Shown: one piece after another, positions 1 through 9,745 of the stretch
How positions within the stretch are numbered: the stretch's first letter is position 1
Layout of the letters: the number at the start of each line of letters is the position of its first letter
Source: Gammaproteobacteria bacterium
Lineage (GTDB): Bacteria > Pseudomonadota > Gammaproteobacteria > DSM-16500
DNA length: 64,000 bases
Direction of reading: 5' to 3'
Assembly (NCBI GenBank): GCA_021325575.1
Contig: JAJPGW010000010.1
Coordinates: 310,001 to 374,000, forward strand
Notes under the pieces: model-generated
Told to the model about the DNA's origin: nothing
The model's input: the letters and a program-made list of their open reading frames with translations, nothing else
Databases searched by the model: none
Program-made: the position numbers and the translations under genes

Positions 1-1
1 T

Positions 2-1465
2 CATCGCAGTGTCCAAGAAATGGCTGATTATGCCAATGAAACGGTTACCTATTTCCCAGCCTATCCGGTGGTCAATCCCCAAGGCAAAAATGCCGAGTTA
101 ATCAAACGCGGTGAATACCTGTCAAAAGCCGGTGACTGTATGGCCTGCCATACCAATACCGAAGAAAGAGAAAATGCAAAACCTTTCGCCGGTGGTCTCG
201 CAATGCGTACGCCATTCGGAACCATTTATACGCCCAATATTACACCGGATAAAGAAACCGGCATCGGCAATTGGACCGAAGACCAATTTATTAAAGCCAT
301 GCATGAAGGCATTTCTCCCCATGGGCATTATTATTATCCCGCCTTTCCTTATCTTTATTTTAATAAAGTCAGCATTGACGATTTAAAAGCGATCAAAGCC
401 TACCTGGATGTCATTCCCGCCGTACATCAAGAAAATCGTAAAAATAGAATGGTCTTCCCATTCAACTTGCGTTTTATGCAATTAGGCTGGCGCCTGTTAT
501 TTTTCCATTCTCATGAATTCGAAAAAGATCCTTCACAAAGCGATGCATGGAACCGCGGTGCCTATCTTGCACAAGGCCTCGGACACTGCGCGATGTGTCA
601 TTCGCCTTCCTATCATATTTTAAGTGAAGAATATCCATTGGGCGCCCCGATGCAAAAATACAACTTAACGGGCGGCAGGGTGCAAGGATTTTTAGCGCCG
701 AATATCACTAAAACCAATCTCAGCAGTACATCCATTGATGACATCATCAATGTCTTTACCAAAGACACCTTAATTGGTGGCGGTAAAATCGAAGGCCCGA
801 TGTTGGAAGTGAATCATGATAGTTTGAATCATTTAACTCATGAAGATTTAGTTGCACTTGCCACTTATCTGAAAAATGTTGAAAGTATAACGCCTCCTAA
901 ACCCAAAGGCAGTGCCGTCGGTAAAGGTATTTATGATACCTATTGTTCGGGTTGCCATGAAAGTGGTGCGGGTGGTGCGCCGAAATATGGGGACTCCTTA
1001 AGTTGGACACCGGTCTTAAAACAAGGAATAGAACAGGTTTATACCAATGCCATACAAGGCAAAGGCGGAATGCCTGCCAAGGGAACTTGTTTGTCTTGTT
1101 CCGATGATGAAATCAAGCAAGCCGTTGATTTCATGATTTCATCCAGCAAAGGAGGTGGTGAACCATCGGTTGCGACACCCAGACCGAAACCATTGACGAT
1201 GGAAGATGGCAAACGTCTTTATGATGCAAACTGTGCGGTCTGTCATAACTCCGGTTTCAAAAATGCACCTAAACCCGGCGATATTGCCGCCTGGAAACCG
1301 ATTGTTGATCAAGGGTTCTTGCAAATTTATGGCAATGTATTAACGGGACGCAACGGTCATCCTGTACGCGGTGCTTGTGCGAATTGCACAGACCAAGATA
1401 TTAAAGCCGCAACAAAATATATGTTGCAGCAAAGTGCACCGGACAAGAATTTTAATTTATGGTAG
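2..1465 (+). CDS. multi-haem cytochrome c, left end cut off
   Basis: This is a periplasmic electron-transfer protein with four visible haem c sites. Counting from the ATG at 20, CxxCH motifs lie at residues 40-44 (CMACH), 190-194 (CAMCH), 309-313 (CSGCH) and 405-409 (CAVCH). The first two domains resemble the cytochrome subunit of membrane alcohol/gluconate dehydrogenases (PFAGGLAMRTPFGTIY, then NITPD and GIGNW). The last two resemble short cytochrome c5 domains. The frame is open to the left edge, no signal peptide is visible and the ATG at 20 has no good ribosome site, so the true start is probably outside the window. Oxidase subunit III lies 107 bases downstream, so it may feed electrons to, or be an accessory of, the terminal oxidase. 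That role is inference. Confidence 0.85.
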   Translation, partial: HRSVQEMADYANETVTYFPAYPVVNPQGKNAELIKRGEYLSKAGDCMACHTNTEERENAKPFAGGLAMRTPFGTIYTPNITPDKETGIGNWTEDQFIKAMHEGISPHGHYYYPAFPYLYFNKVSIDDLKAIKAYLDVIPAVHQENRKNRMVFPFNLRFMQLGWRLLFFHSHEFEKDPSQSDAWNRGAYLAQGLGHCAMCHSPSYHILSEEYPLGAPMQKYNLTGGRVQGFLAPNITKTNLSSTSIDDIINVFTKDTLIGGGKIEGPMLEVNHDSLNHLTHEDLVALATYLKNVESITPPKPKGSAVGKGIYDTYCSGCHESGAGGAPKYGDSLSWTPVLKQGIEQVYTNAIQGKGGMPAKGTCLSCSDDEIKQAVDFMISSSKGGGEPSVATPRPKPLTMEDGKRLYDANCAVCHNSGFKNAPKPGDIAAWKPIVDQGFLQIYGNVLTGRNGHPVRGACANCTDQDIKAATKYMLQQSAPDKNFNLW

Positions 1466-1469
1466 CGCC

Positions 1470-1552
1470 CGTCATTGCGAAGCGCGCTTTTTTGCGCTGA
1501 AGCCATCTCTCAAAAGATTGCTTCGTCGCAAAAAACGCTCCTCGCAATGACG
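1470..1552. repeat. palindromic intergenic repeat, copy 1
   Basis: Starts CGTCATTGCGA and ends GCAATGACG, with an inner AGATTGCTTCG arm, so the transcript can fold into a long hairpin. Related copies occur at 14169, 20202, 35540 and 55341. It fills the gap between the cytochrome and coxC. Confidence 0.85.
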
Positions 1553-1572
1553 AGTGACAGAGAGGAAAAATT

Positions 1573-2442
1573 ATGACTCATCCACCCAAAAAATATTATC
1601 TTCCATCTCCGAGCAGCTGGCCCTTCAAAGGCTCAATTGCTTTGATCTGTACCCTCGCAGGTGCTGCCAACTGGATCCACGGCGAAAGCTTCGGCCCTTA
1701 CATGGTCGCCTTTGGTATCGGTTTTTTAATTTATGTGGTCTATGGCTGGTTCGGTACCGTCATTCGCGAAAATCGCGCAGGCATTCTCGAAAATAAACAA
1801 GTCGACCGTTCGTTTCGCTGGGGCATGTGCTGGTTTATTTTTTCAGAAGTCATGTTTTTCGGCGCGTTTTTCGGCGCGCTTTTTTATGTGCGCGTGATTG
1901 CTGTGCCGCTTTTAGGCGGATTAGATGCAAGCCATGTCGTCCTTTGGCCAAGTTTCAAAGCCGTGTGGCCGCTTTTGGCAAATCCGAATCCGAATGCTTT
2001 TATCGCACCGAAATCCGTGATGGAAGCCTGGGGCATTCCGGCTGTGAACACAGCGATTCTTTTGACTTCCGGCGTCACAATCACCATCGCTCATTGGAGT
2101 TTATTAAAAAACAAACGCACGACGATGCTGGTTTCACAACTCCTGACGATTTTATTAGGCATCAGCTTTTTGTTTTTGCAAGCCCATGAATACACCGAAG
2201 CATATTTACGAAAAGGTCTGACGCTCGGCTCCGGTATTTATGGCACAACTTTTTTCATGCTGACGGGTTTTCACGGATTACACGTGACCATTGGAACGAT
2301 TGGCTTATGCGTGATTTTTTATCGAATGCTAATCCGCGATTTTAACGACCATAATCATTTTGCCTTCGAAGCCGTCTCCTGGTATTGGCACTTCGTTGAC
2401 GTTGTGTGGTTGTTATTGTTCGTCTTTGTTTACTGGCTGTAA
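1573..2442 (+). CDS. coxC: cytochrome c oxidase subunit III
   Basis: Subunit III of an aa3-type haem-copper oxidase, an inner-membrane protein of 289 residues and about seven helices. It stabilises the catalytic subunit I of the terminal oxidase. Family signatures include WPF near residue 15, RWGMCWFIFSEVMFF around residue 80 (with the conserved Glu), and a C-terminal helix ending SWYWHFVDVVWLLLF, diagnostic for this subunit. The start is supported by GAGAGGAAAAATT directly upstream of the ATG. Subunits I and II would be expected to the left of the window. The next gene starts on the last base of the stop codon. Confidence 0.96.
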   Translation: MTHPPKKYYLPSPSSWPFKGSIALICTLAGAANWIHGESFGPYMVAFGIGFLIYVVYGWFGTVIRENRAGILENKQVDRSFRWGMCWFIFSEVMFFGAFFGALFYVRVIAVPLLGGLDASHVVLWPSFKAVWPLLANPNPNAFIAPKSVMEAWGIPAVNTAILLTSGVTITIAHWSLLKNKRTTMLVSQLLTILLGISFLFLQAHEYTEAYLRKGLTLGSGIYGTTFFMLTGFHGLHVTIGTIGLCVIFYRMLIRDFNDHNHFAFEAVSWYWHFVDVVWLLLFVFVYWL

Positions 2443-2822
2443 TGAGTTATTTTTTCAAATTTCTTCATGTGTTATTCGCGGTGGGCTTATTAAGCACCGC
2501 GATTTTTTGTTTTATTCTTTTTTTGTTTCGGAAATATGCGGAGCATCAAGCGCTAATTCTGCGTTTAAATAAAATGATGCTGATATTAGCCGTGCTTGCG
2601 TTAATCACAGGGACGTTTTTGGTCCATCCGCAATTTACTTTTCATACGCCCTGGATCCAGGCAGCCTATATTTTTGTTACCTTGTTTTCTCTGATTGTTC
2701 TCGGTTTAATTTTCTTCAGAAAAAAAATAGTAGCCAGTGGGCTTTCTGTTTTCATTTATTTTTTGCTGATTATTATTTTGATTGTGATCGTTCATGATGC
2801 CGTTACGAAATCAATATTCTAA
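2442..2822 (+). CDS. small integral membrane protein, DUF2269-like
   Basis: A 126-residue protein with four predicted hydrophobic helices and almost no soluble part. The ATG overlaps the coxC stop (TAATG), so it is translationally coupled to the oxidase subunit and was chosen over an in-frame upstream start at 2406. Its opening (FFKFLHVLFAVGLLSTA) and the central TGTFLVHP and TPWIQAAY segments recall the DUF2269/CopD-like membrane family. A second, better member of that family lies at 8757. Coupling to coxC suggests a role in oxidase assembly or redox balance, which is inference. The last 12 bases overlap the 3' end of the convergent RND gene. Confidence 0.7.
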   Translation: MSYFFKFLHVLFAVGLLSTAIFCFILFLFRKYAEHQALILRLNKMMLILAVLALITGTFLVHPQFTFHTPWIQAAYIFVTLFSLIVLGLIFFRKKIVASGLSVFIYFLLIIILIVIVHDAVTKSIF

Positions 2823-5800
2823 AACGTCCTGCTGTGCGCTCTGACGTTCTGTCGCTAATAACATATACATGGCCGGCACCACAAACAAAGTGAACAGAGT
2901 TCCAATCCCGATTCCCGTTCCAATGACCAGTCCAATGTTATATCGACTGACAGCACCGGCTCCACTCGCTAAAATCAGCGGAAGCACCCCTAAAACCATC
3001 GCAGCGGTGGTCATTAAGATGGGACGCAAACGGATACTGGCCGCTTCTTCGATGGCTTCACGTTTCTCTTTGCCTTCGCGTTGCAAATCATTAGCAAATT
3101 GTACGATCAAAATTCCATGTTTGCTGATTAAACCAATTAATGTCACCAAACCGACTTCCGTATAAATATTTAAACTGGCACCACCTACACCTAAACTAAT
3201 AAAAATCATCGCACCACAAATCGACATGGGAACACTGATCAAAATAATAAAAGGATCACGAAAACTTTCAAACAAAGCAGCGAGCGATAAAAAAATGATA
3301 ACCAATGCAAATAAAAATGTGAAAACCAAGGCGCTACTTTCTTGCACATATTGACGCAATTGACCACTGAAATCGATCGCATAACCTGCAGGTAATACTT
3401 CGCTTGCGATTTTTTGCAGCGAATTCAACGCTTCACCCATCGTGATACCAGGAAAAGGCACAGCGGATAACGTCGCGGAATTCAGTTGCTGAAAATGATT
3501 AATCGATTCCGGTTCAACCGTATTTTTGAAACTGGCAACCGTTGATAATGGAATGGATGCGCCCGTGCTCGTATTAATATAATAATTTTTAATTTGATCG
3601 GAATTCTGACGTTTTTCACGCGTGATTTGCGGGATAACCTGATACGATCGACCTGAATAATCAAAATAATTCACATAAGCCTGGCTCAGTGCGCTAGCAA
3701 TCACATTGCCGAGATCTTGCATGGTTAAACCTAACTCTGACGCTTTATCACGATTTAAAATGATTTTTGTTTGTTCTTTATCAATTTTAAGATCCGTATC
3801 CAAAAACATAAATAAGCCACTTTCACGGACTTTTTCCATGAACGCCTGATTGACTTCATTGAGTCTTTCAAAGGGTTCCGTGGTTTTTACAACAAATTGA
3901 ACCGGCACACCGCGCGCACCGGGTAAAGGTGGCAATTGAAAAACCGCAATCAATCCGCCCGTGATTTTATTCAATTCGTTTTGTACCAGCGGTTGCAATT
4001 GATTCGATGTGCGCTTGCGTTGGTCCCAGGGTTTTAAACCCATGCCGATAAGACTGGTATTTAATCCCGTAATCCCATCCAGTTGGAATATGCGATCAGT
4101 CTCTGGAAAAGTCTGGTAGACTTTCCTGACCGCATTGGAATAAAGCTGAGTTTGTGCCAATGTCGCATTCGGTTGCGCTGTTAGCTGGGAAATAATCACA
4201 CCTTGATCTTCTTGCGGTGCCAATTCCGATTTTGAGGTAGCAAATAAATAATAAATACTTAATAAAATAATCACCGCAAACATCAACGTCACTAATAAGG
4301 TATTCAGTGATTCATGCAAAAGATATTTATATTTTTCTTTTAATCGATCAAAAAGGTTATCGATGTAGGCGGTAAATTTACTTTCTAAATTATGATTGTT
4401 TTCAGGCAATTTTAATAGCTTAGAACACATCATAGGTGAAAGGGTCAACGCAATCACCGCAGAGATGGCCACAGCGCCCGCTAAAGTAAATGCAAATTCA
4501 GTAAATAAAGCGCCGGTTAAGCCACCCATAAAGCCAATTGGCACATAAACGGCAATTAATACCACTGAAATTGCAATGATAGGATTTGCTAATTCACGTG
4601 CACCTTCAATGGATGCTTTTAATCGCGTCATGCCGCTTTCAATATGTCGTTGTACGTTTTCTACTACGATAATCGCATCATCCACCACTAAGCCAATTGC
4701 AAGAACCAAAGCTAACAGCGTTAACAAATTCACCGAATAATGCAGCATCAGCATGATGATAAATGTACCTATCAGCGATAATGGAATGGCTAGCGAGGGA
4801 ATAATGACAGATCGTACTGACCCTAAAAATAAAAAAATCACGCACATGACAATGATTAAAGCTTCAGTCAAAGACATAATGACTTCATGAATCGAGCTAT
4901 TCACAAAGTCAGTCGAATCATAAACAATTTTGGCATGCAATCCTTCGGGTAAATTTTTATGAATGTCAGCAAACGCATCTTTTACATTTTGAATCACGGT
5001 TAATAAATTCGCAGACGGAGTGATAAGAATGCCGACATAAACGGCCTGCAATCCATTAAAACTCACTGAGGTATCATAACTGGTCGCGCCCATTGATACA
5101 TTCGCAATATCCCCTAATCGGATAATGGCGCCATTCAGTGATTTCACGACCATTTTACGAAATTGATCTACCGTTGTCAGATTGGTTGAGCTGGAAAGAT
5201 TGACCGTGAACATATTGCCATCGGTGCGTCCTGCTGCAGTAATCACGTTATTATTGGCAAGTGCGGTTGAAATATCTTTTGCATTTAATCCATAGCCCGC
5301 CAATTTAACTGGATCAATCCAGATTCGCATGGCAAAGTCACGATCGCCTCGCAATTCTGCTTGTTGGACTCCATCGATCGATTGGAGTTTTGGTTGTACC
5401 ACGCGAACTAAATAATCGGTGACTTGATTCGGATCCAAAATATCACTGTAAAAACCAATGTACATCGCATCAATGGATTGCCCGATCTGAACGGTGATCT
5501 CGGGTGGTAATGTGTTGGGCGGCAGTTGACTCAAGACCGCATTAACTTTGGTATTAATATCAGATAATGCTTTTTGTGCATCGTAATTCAGTCGTAAGTT
5601 GACTGTGATCACACTGATATTTAGCAAGCTGGTCGAGGTCATGTAATCAATCCCATCCGCTTGCGCAATGGCCCTTTCCAGAGGGGTTGTGATAAATCCG
5701 GCGATGATAGAAGGATCCGCACCGGTATAAGTTGTCTGAACGGTAACAATGGCATTTTCCGTGTAGGGATATTGTCGAATAGGTAAGGACGCGAGCGAAC

Positions 5801-5879
5801 GCAATCCTAATACCAAAATCATTAAACTCACCACAGTTGCAAGCACCGGTCGTTCAATGAAAATATCCGTAAATCGCAT
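2811..5879 (-). CDS. RND multidrug efflux permease (HAE1/AcrB family)
   Basis: Proton-driven inner-membrane pump of 1022 residues, the usual length for AcrB/MexB-type transporters. The N-terminus (FTDIFIERPVLATV) is the family opening. The central helix contains GLVVDDAIIVVEN, whose paired Asp residues form the proton relay. Two large periplasmic loops and a repeated twelve-helix plan are apparent, with the second-half motif ISKHGILIVQFAN. It lies 10 bases after the membrane fusion gene and downstream of the outer-membrane factor, giving a complete tripartite exporter on the minus strand. The substrate cannot be read from sequence. The 3' end overlaps the convergent gene at 2442-2822 by 12 bases. 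Confidence 0.95.
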   Translation of the reverse strand: MRFTDIFIERPVLATVVSLMILVLGLRSLASLPIRQYPYTENAIVTVQTTYTGADPSIIAGFITTPLERAIAQADGIDYMTSTSLLNISVITVNLRLNYDAQKALSDINTKVNAVLSQLPPNTLPPEITVQIGQSIDAMYIGFYSDILDPNQVTDYLVRVVQPKLQSIDGVQQAELRGDRDFAMRIWIDPVKLAGYGLNAKDISTALANNNVITAAGRTDGNMFTVNLSSSTNLTTVDQFRKMVVKSLNGAIIRLGDIANVSMGATSYDTSVSFNGLQAVYVGILITPSANLLTVIQNVKDAFADIHKNLPEGLHAKIVYDSTDFVNSSIHEVIMSLTEALIIVMCVIFLFLGSVRSVIIPSLAIPLSLIGTFIIMLMLHYSVNLLTLLALVLAIGLVVDDAIIVVENVQRHIESGMTRLKASIEGARELANPIIAISVVLIAVYVPIGFMGGLTGALFTEFAFTLAGAVAISAVIALTLSPMMCSKLLKLPENNHNLESKFTAYIDNLFDRLKEKYKYLLHESLNTLLVTLMFAVIILLSIYYLFATSKSELAPQEDQGVIISQLTAQPNATLAQTQLYSNAVRKVYQTFPETDRIFQLDGITGLNTSLIGMGLKPWDQRKRTSNQLQPLVQNELNKITGGLIAVFQLPPLPGARGVPVQFVVKTTEPFERLNEVNQAFMEKVRESGLFMFLDTDLKIDKEQTKIILNRDKASELGLTMQDLGNVIASALSQAYVNYFDYSGRSYQVIPQITREKRQNSDQIKNYYINTSTGASIPLSTVASFKNTVEPESINHFQQLNSATLSAVPFPGITMGEALNSLQKIASEVLPAGYAIDFSGQLRQYVQESSALVFTFLFALVIIFLSLAALFESFRDPFIILISVPMSICGAMIFISLGVGGASLNIYTEVGLVTLIGLISKHGILIVQFANDLQREGKEKREAIEEAASIRLRPILMTTAAMVLGVLPLILASGAGAVSRYNIGLVIGTGIGIGTLFTLFVVPAMYMLLATERQSAQQDVLEY

Positions 5880-5889
5880 TCCATTTTTC

Positions 5890-7032
5890 CTAATGATTAT
5901 TACTTAACTCTGGCGCTGGATTATCGCTAGGCGTTAGCGAGTTATTAATTTCGATTTCACTGTCATTTTTTAATTTGAGTTGGCCGCTGGTCACAATGAC
6001 ATCGCCTGCATTTAATCCTTTTAAAACTTGAATTTGTTCGCCGCGCGTTTCGCCGGTTGTTATAAAATGTTGTTTTACAAATAAACCGGATTTTTTGCCG
6101 TCCTTCGCGGTTTTTTTGTTGACGATAAAAACAAGATCGCCATAAGGGTTAAAAGTTACGGCGGTCTGCGGCACCGTTATAAATTGTTGCGGTTTGCCAA
6201 CGGTGACTTCGACAGACACATACATGCCAGGTGTGATTTTATGTTCTGGATTGGCAATGGTCGCTTCCACTTGGACATTGCGAGTGGCGACATCGACTGC
6301 GGGATCAATGGTGGTTATTTTTCCCGTAAATTTCATGTCAGGAAATGCATCCGATGTTACCGTTGTAAACTGGCCGACTGCAAGTTGCGCTAACGCTTGT
6401 TGCGGCATATAAAAATCCACATAAATTGGATCTAATGTTTGTAATGTCACGACTTTGTCACCTGGATTAATAAATTGTCCAGGATTGGTTAGATTAATCC
6501 CAAGACGTCCTTCAAACGGTGCGTGAATGGATTTTTTAGCGACAACGGCGGCTTGTTCTATGACTTGCGCTTCCAGACTTTTTAAATTGGCAGCATCGGT
6601 ATCCAGCACTTGTTTGCTGACGGCCTGAATAGCATATTGTGCTTTATCCCGTTGATAAGTGACTTTTGCCAGTTCTGCATTGGCTTTAAGCGAATTCAGT
6701 TGTGCAATATCATTATCCGCATTTAACTGAACCAAAAGCGTGCCGGCTCCCACATACGAACCGGGTGTGAAATAAATGGATTGGACCATACCGGCCAGTT
6801 CCGTTGTGACATTGACACCCCGAATGGCTCGTAAACTACCGGATGCAGTGAGTGTCGATTGCCAAGTTGAATAACCCACTGTCATGGCAGAAACAGTGAT
6901 CACTCGAGATTGATTGGCGATCGCTCTTTTGATAATAAAACTCATCACACTTTTGTAAAGGATAATGCCGCCAAATAGGATGGCGACGCAAATCAGCATT
7001 ATTTTTAATCTTTTTTTCTGATTTTCTTCCAT
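5890..7032 (-). CDS. RND efflux periplasmic adaptor (membrane fusion protein)
   Basis: A 380-residue HlyD/AcrA-family adaptor bridging the RND pump and the outer-membrane channel. It has a single N-terminal anchor helix (about residues 10-27), a barrel-sandwich half motif (AELAGMVQSIYFTPG), a coiled-coil hairpin around residues 100-160, the second half motif (IHAPFEGRLGI), then beta-barrel and membrane-proximal domains. The start at 7032 is chosen because its ATG overlaps the stop of the upstream outer-membrane factor gene (TAATG). An in-frame ATG four codons earlier is possible. It is transcribed with the pump gene 10 bases downstream. Confidence 0.93.
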   Translation of the reverse strand: MEENQKKRLKIMLICVAILFGGIILYKSVMSFIIKRAIANQSRVITVSAMTVGYSTWQSTLTASGSLRAIRGVNVTTELAGMVQSIYFTPGSYVGAGTLLVQLNADNDIAQLNSLKANAELAKVTYQRDKAQYAIQAVSKQVLDTDAANLKSLEAQVIEQAAVVAKKSIHAPFEGRLGINLTNPGQFINPGDKVVTLQTLDPIYVDFYMPQQALAQLAVGQFTTVTSDAFPDMKFTGKITTIDPAVDVATRNVQVEATIANPEHKITPGMYVSVEVTVGKPQQFITVPQTAVTFNPYGDLVFIVNKKTAKDGKKSGLFVKQHFITTGETRGEQIQVLKGLNAGDVIVTSGQLKLKNDSEIEINNSLTPSDNPAPELSNNH

Positions 7033-8570
7033 TAGCCAAAACACTCCGGTCGGTAGCGTTCCAAATTTTTATTTAACTGCGGATCGCAATTTAATGCGGG
7101 TCGTCTCCACCAGCCGCCGCCCAATGCCTGAAACAAAGCAGCCGTATCCGTGTAACGCGAGGCTTGTGCTTGTATTCTAGCAATACGTGCCTGTTGATAG
7201 GAACGCTCTGCTGTTAATAAATTAAGATAATTGACCCCTCCTAAACGAAATTGTGCTTGGGTTAATATCAATGAACGATGAGCTGAATTTTCTGCATTTT
7301 TTTGTGCTTTCAGTAATTCTGCATCATGTTGTAATGCGCGCAACGTATCCGCCACATTTTGAAAGGCTTGTAATACCGTTTGTTGATATTGCGCCGCCGC
7401 TTGTTGGTAGGCGGCGACTGCAGCACGTTTTTTTGCTTCCAACATACCGCCATTAAAAATAGGCTGTGCAATTGCAGCAGCAATGTTCCAGACTTTATTA
7501 TCCGGTTCAAATAGACCTCCCACGGAGGTATTAATCCAACCATAAGCACCGGTCACCGTAATTTGCGGATAAAGATTGGCTGTTGCCACACCAATTTGCG
7601 CGCTTGCCGCGTGCAATAAAGCTTCGGCGGCCTGAATATCAGGACGTTGTTTGACTAATCGTGAAGGGACACCGATTGGCAAATTGGTTGGTAAATTAAG
7701 CTTATCCAGATTCAATTTAGGTATTGCATCTTCACAGGGAAATTGCCCAATTAAAATGGACATGGAATGCTGATTTTGCACCAAGGATTGTTGCAGCGGT
7801 GGTAAGGTTGCTCGCAATTGTCCTAATTGCGTTTCTTGTGTCAGGACATCGGCTTTCGAAGCTCCGCCTAAATTAAATTGTTTTTTGACGATATTGAGTG
7901 TTTTTTCCTGTGCCTGGATTAATTCTTCCGTTGCAGCGATTTGTGCGCGCAATGAGGCAATCGTAATCGACGTTGTTACGATATTGGATGAAAGCGTGAG
8001 AAAGGCCGCATCGAGTTCATATTTTTCAAAACAAACCTGTGCACCGGTTGCTTCGATTTGACGTCTTAGACCACCAAAAATGTCTAATGTATAAGTCACA
8101 CCGACATTGGCATTAATTAAATTAAAAATGCTAGAAATGGCACCCGCCCCCGAGCCACCGAATTCGGCCGCACTAAAACGTTGCCGTTCTAGCTGGCCAT
8201 TGGCAGTCAGCGAAGGATAAAGCGTTCCCACTTGCGCGATATAATTTTCTTCCGCTTGCACTAAAGCCGCTTTTGCGGCAGCCAAATTCGGACTATTGGC
8301 CAGTCCTTGACAGATTAATGCGTTAATTTCAGGTGAATGAAAAAGATGCCACCACGCGGAGGGAAGTGTTTCACCTGCAATAAAATGTTGAGATTTTCCC
8401 GCTTTTCCAGCGCCTTCTATACTGACGGTTTTGGTGGGCGTTGGGCTTTCTGTATAGCGACATACATGGGGTGCTCTCGGTGAATGAAAATTAGGCCCAA
8501 CCATGCAACTTGTTAGGAAGAATGTGACCCCAATAATCAAGATAGAAAAAAGTAGCGCTCTCAAATTCAT
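7032..8570 (-). CDS. outer-membrane efflux lipoprotein (OprM/NodT type)
   Basis: Outer-membrane factor of the tripartite pump, 512 residues from the chosen start. The N-terminus is a lipoprotein signal with lipobox LTSC (Cys22) followed by MVGPNF, the classic OprM/NodT mature end. Two repeated coiled-coil halves typical of TolC-like channels follow. The ATG at 8570 is preceded by AAGGATCG and is favoured over an in-frame start 24 codons upstream, which would bury the signal peptide. It is the first gene of the three-gene minus-strand unit; a TATAAT-like -10 box lies at 8595-8600 on the minus strand. Confidence 0.93.
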   Translation of the reverse strand: MNLRALLFSILIIGVTFFLTSCMVGPNFHSPRAPHVCRYTESPTPTKTVSIEGAGKAGKSQHFIAGETLPSAWWHLFHSPEINALICQGLANSPNLAAAKAALVQAEENYIAQVGTLYPSLTANGQLERQRFSAAEFGGSGAGAISSIFNLINANVGVTYTLDIFGGLRRQIEATGAQVCFEKYELDAAFLTLSSNIVTTSITIASLRAQIAATEELIQAQEKTLNIVKKQFNLGGASKADVLTQETQLGQLRATLPPLQQSLVQNQHSMSILIGQFPCEDAIPKLNLDKLNLPTNLPIGVPSRLVKQRPDIQAAEALLHAASAQIGVATANLYPQITVTGAYGWINTSVGGLFEPDNKVWNIAAAIAQPIFNGGMLEAKKRAAVAAYQQAAAQYQQTVLQAFQNVADTLRALQHDAELLKAQKNAENSAHRSLILTQAQFRLGGVNYLNLLTAERSYQQARIARIQAQASRYTDTAALFQALGGGWWRRPALNCDPQLNKNLERYRPECFG

Positions 8571-8756
8571 TCCAACGATCCTTGTTATTCGGCTATTATA
8601 GGTTAGAAAAGCCTTCGGGAGAAATGGTAAAAAATTATACATTAACTATCGACGTATTCCTGCCGTGCTTATTTCATAATGTGGAAACGGTCATTTCAAT
8701 TAACTCCAAAATGTGTTAAATTTTCACCCATTTTTGCATTCCAAGCTGAAAAAAAT

Positions 8757-9131
8757 ATGAGCTATAACTTACTCAAAATGTTGCACATACTAAGCGCTGC
8801 ATTATTAATAGCCAGCGCTGGAATAAGTTATTATTTCTGGCGAAATAGGGCGGCTATACGGAGTATTCAGACTCAAAGTTGGGCGGTGATCGTGCCGGCA
8901 GCGTTTTTTCAGTTAATGACAGGCTTTTATATGATGAGCCTCAAGCATTACCATTGGACAGAAACCTGGATCAAGGGCAGTGTGTTGGGTTTTATGATTT
9001 TGATGATCAGCTGGTTTGCGTTTTTATATTGTTTAATGGTGCAAAATACGCGCAAACTGCAGGCGGGACTTTTGATGATGGCATCCATCACGCTACTCAG
9101 CATGATTTTTTTCATGGCGAATAAAATATGA
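8757..9131 (+). CDS. small membrane protein, DUF2269 family, ahead of ccmA
   Basis: A 124-residue protein with four hydrophobic helices. Features of the DUF2269 family are visible: LLKMLHILSAALL at the N-terminus and TETWIKGSVLGF in the second half. Its stop overlaps the ccmA start (ATATGA), so it is probably translated with the cytochrome c maturation genes. The start at 8757 is taken from homology to the family N-terminus; an upstream in-frame ATG at 8679 would add 26 unlikely residues. The function of the family is unknown. Its place beside cytochrome genes, as for the related gene at 2442, hints at a respiratory role. Confidence 0.75.
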   Translation: MSYNLLKMLHILSAALLIASAGISYYFWRNRAAIRSIQTQSWAVIVPAAFFQLMTGFYMMSLKHYHWTETWIKGSVLGFMILMISWFAFLYCLMVQNTRKLQAGLLMMASITLLSMIFFMANKI

Positions 9132-9745
9132 CATTGGTTCTCGACAATTTGGCCTATGAACGTAATGACAAAATTTTATTTAGTCAGATTAAAAATAATT
9201 TATCGGGGGGTGACTGTTTGGAAGTGCGGGGCGCGAATGGTTCTGGAAAATCCACCTTGTTACGCGTGATAGCCGGATTGTTGGATCCTTTGCATGGGAA
9301 AATTGTCTGGTGTGATGAAGATATTCGTACCAATGAAAATTACGCAGAGGCCATTCATTTTGTTGGTCATCAGAATGGAATCAAATTATCACTGACCGTT
9401 GCTGAAAATTTAAAATTACAGAGTGCTTTGTCACGAATGAATGTCTCGCATGAAAAAATTCAAACAATTCTCATGCGCATGGGACTTTTATCTTGTGCGA
9501 ACCGATACGCGTCGGAATTATCCGCAGGATTATTGCGACGCTTAAGCCTTGCAAAATTGTTATTACAAGAAAAACCCATTTGGTTATTGGATGAGCCGAC
9601 CACTTCACTGGATGCAGAAGGACAAACACTCTTGTTGGAGTTGATCAATGAACATCGACAAAAAAACGGCATCGCGATTGTAGCGACACATCACAATCTG
9701 ATTTTAAACAAAGAGACAGATGTTCTCTGGTTGGGGCGCGCATGA
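9128..9745 (+). CDS. ccmA: cytochrome c maturation ABC ATPase CcmA
   Basis: ATP-binding subunit of the CcmABCD complex, which uses ATP to release holo-CcmE carrying haem. The 205-residue protein has Walker A GANGSGKS at residues 35-42, an ABC signature near LSAGLLRRLSLAKLLL and Walker B WLLDEPT followed by a switch His (THHN). The signature reads SAG rather than SGG, and the short length is normal for CcmA. It overlaps its neighbours on both sides by four bases (ATGA type), showing translational coupling. It works at the cytoplasmic face of the inner membrane with CcmB and CcmC. Confidence 0.95.
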   Translation: MTLVLDNLAYERNDKILFSQIKNNLSGGDCLEVRGANGSGKSTLLRVIAGLLDPLHGKIVWCDEDIRTNENYAEAIHFVGHQNGIKLSLTVAENLKLQSALSRMNVSHEKIQTILMRMGLLSCANRYASELSAGLLRRLSLAKLLLQEKPIWLLDEPTTSLDAEGQTLLLELINEHRQKNGIAIVATHHNLILNKETDVLWLGRA

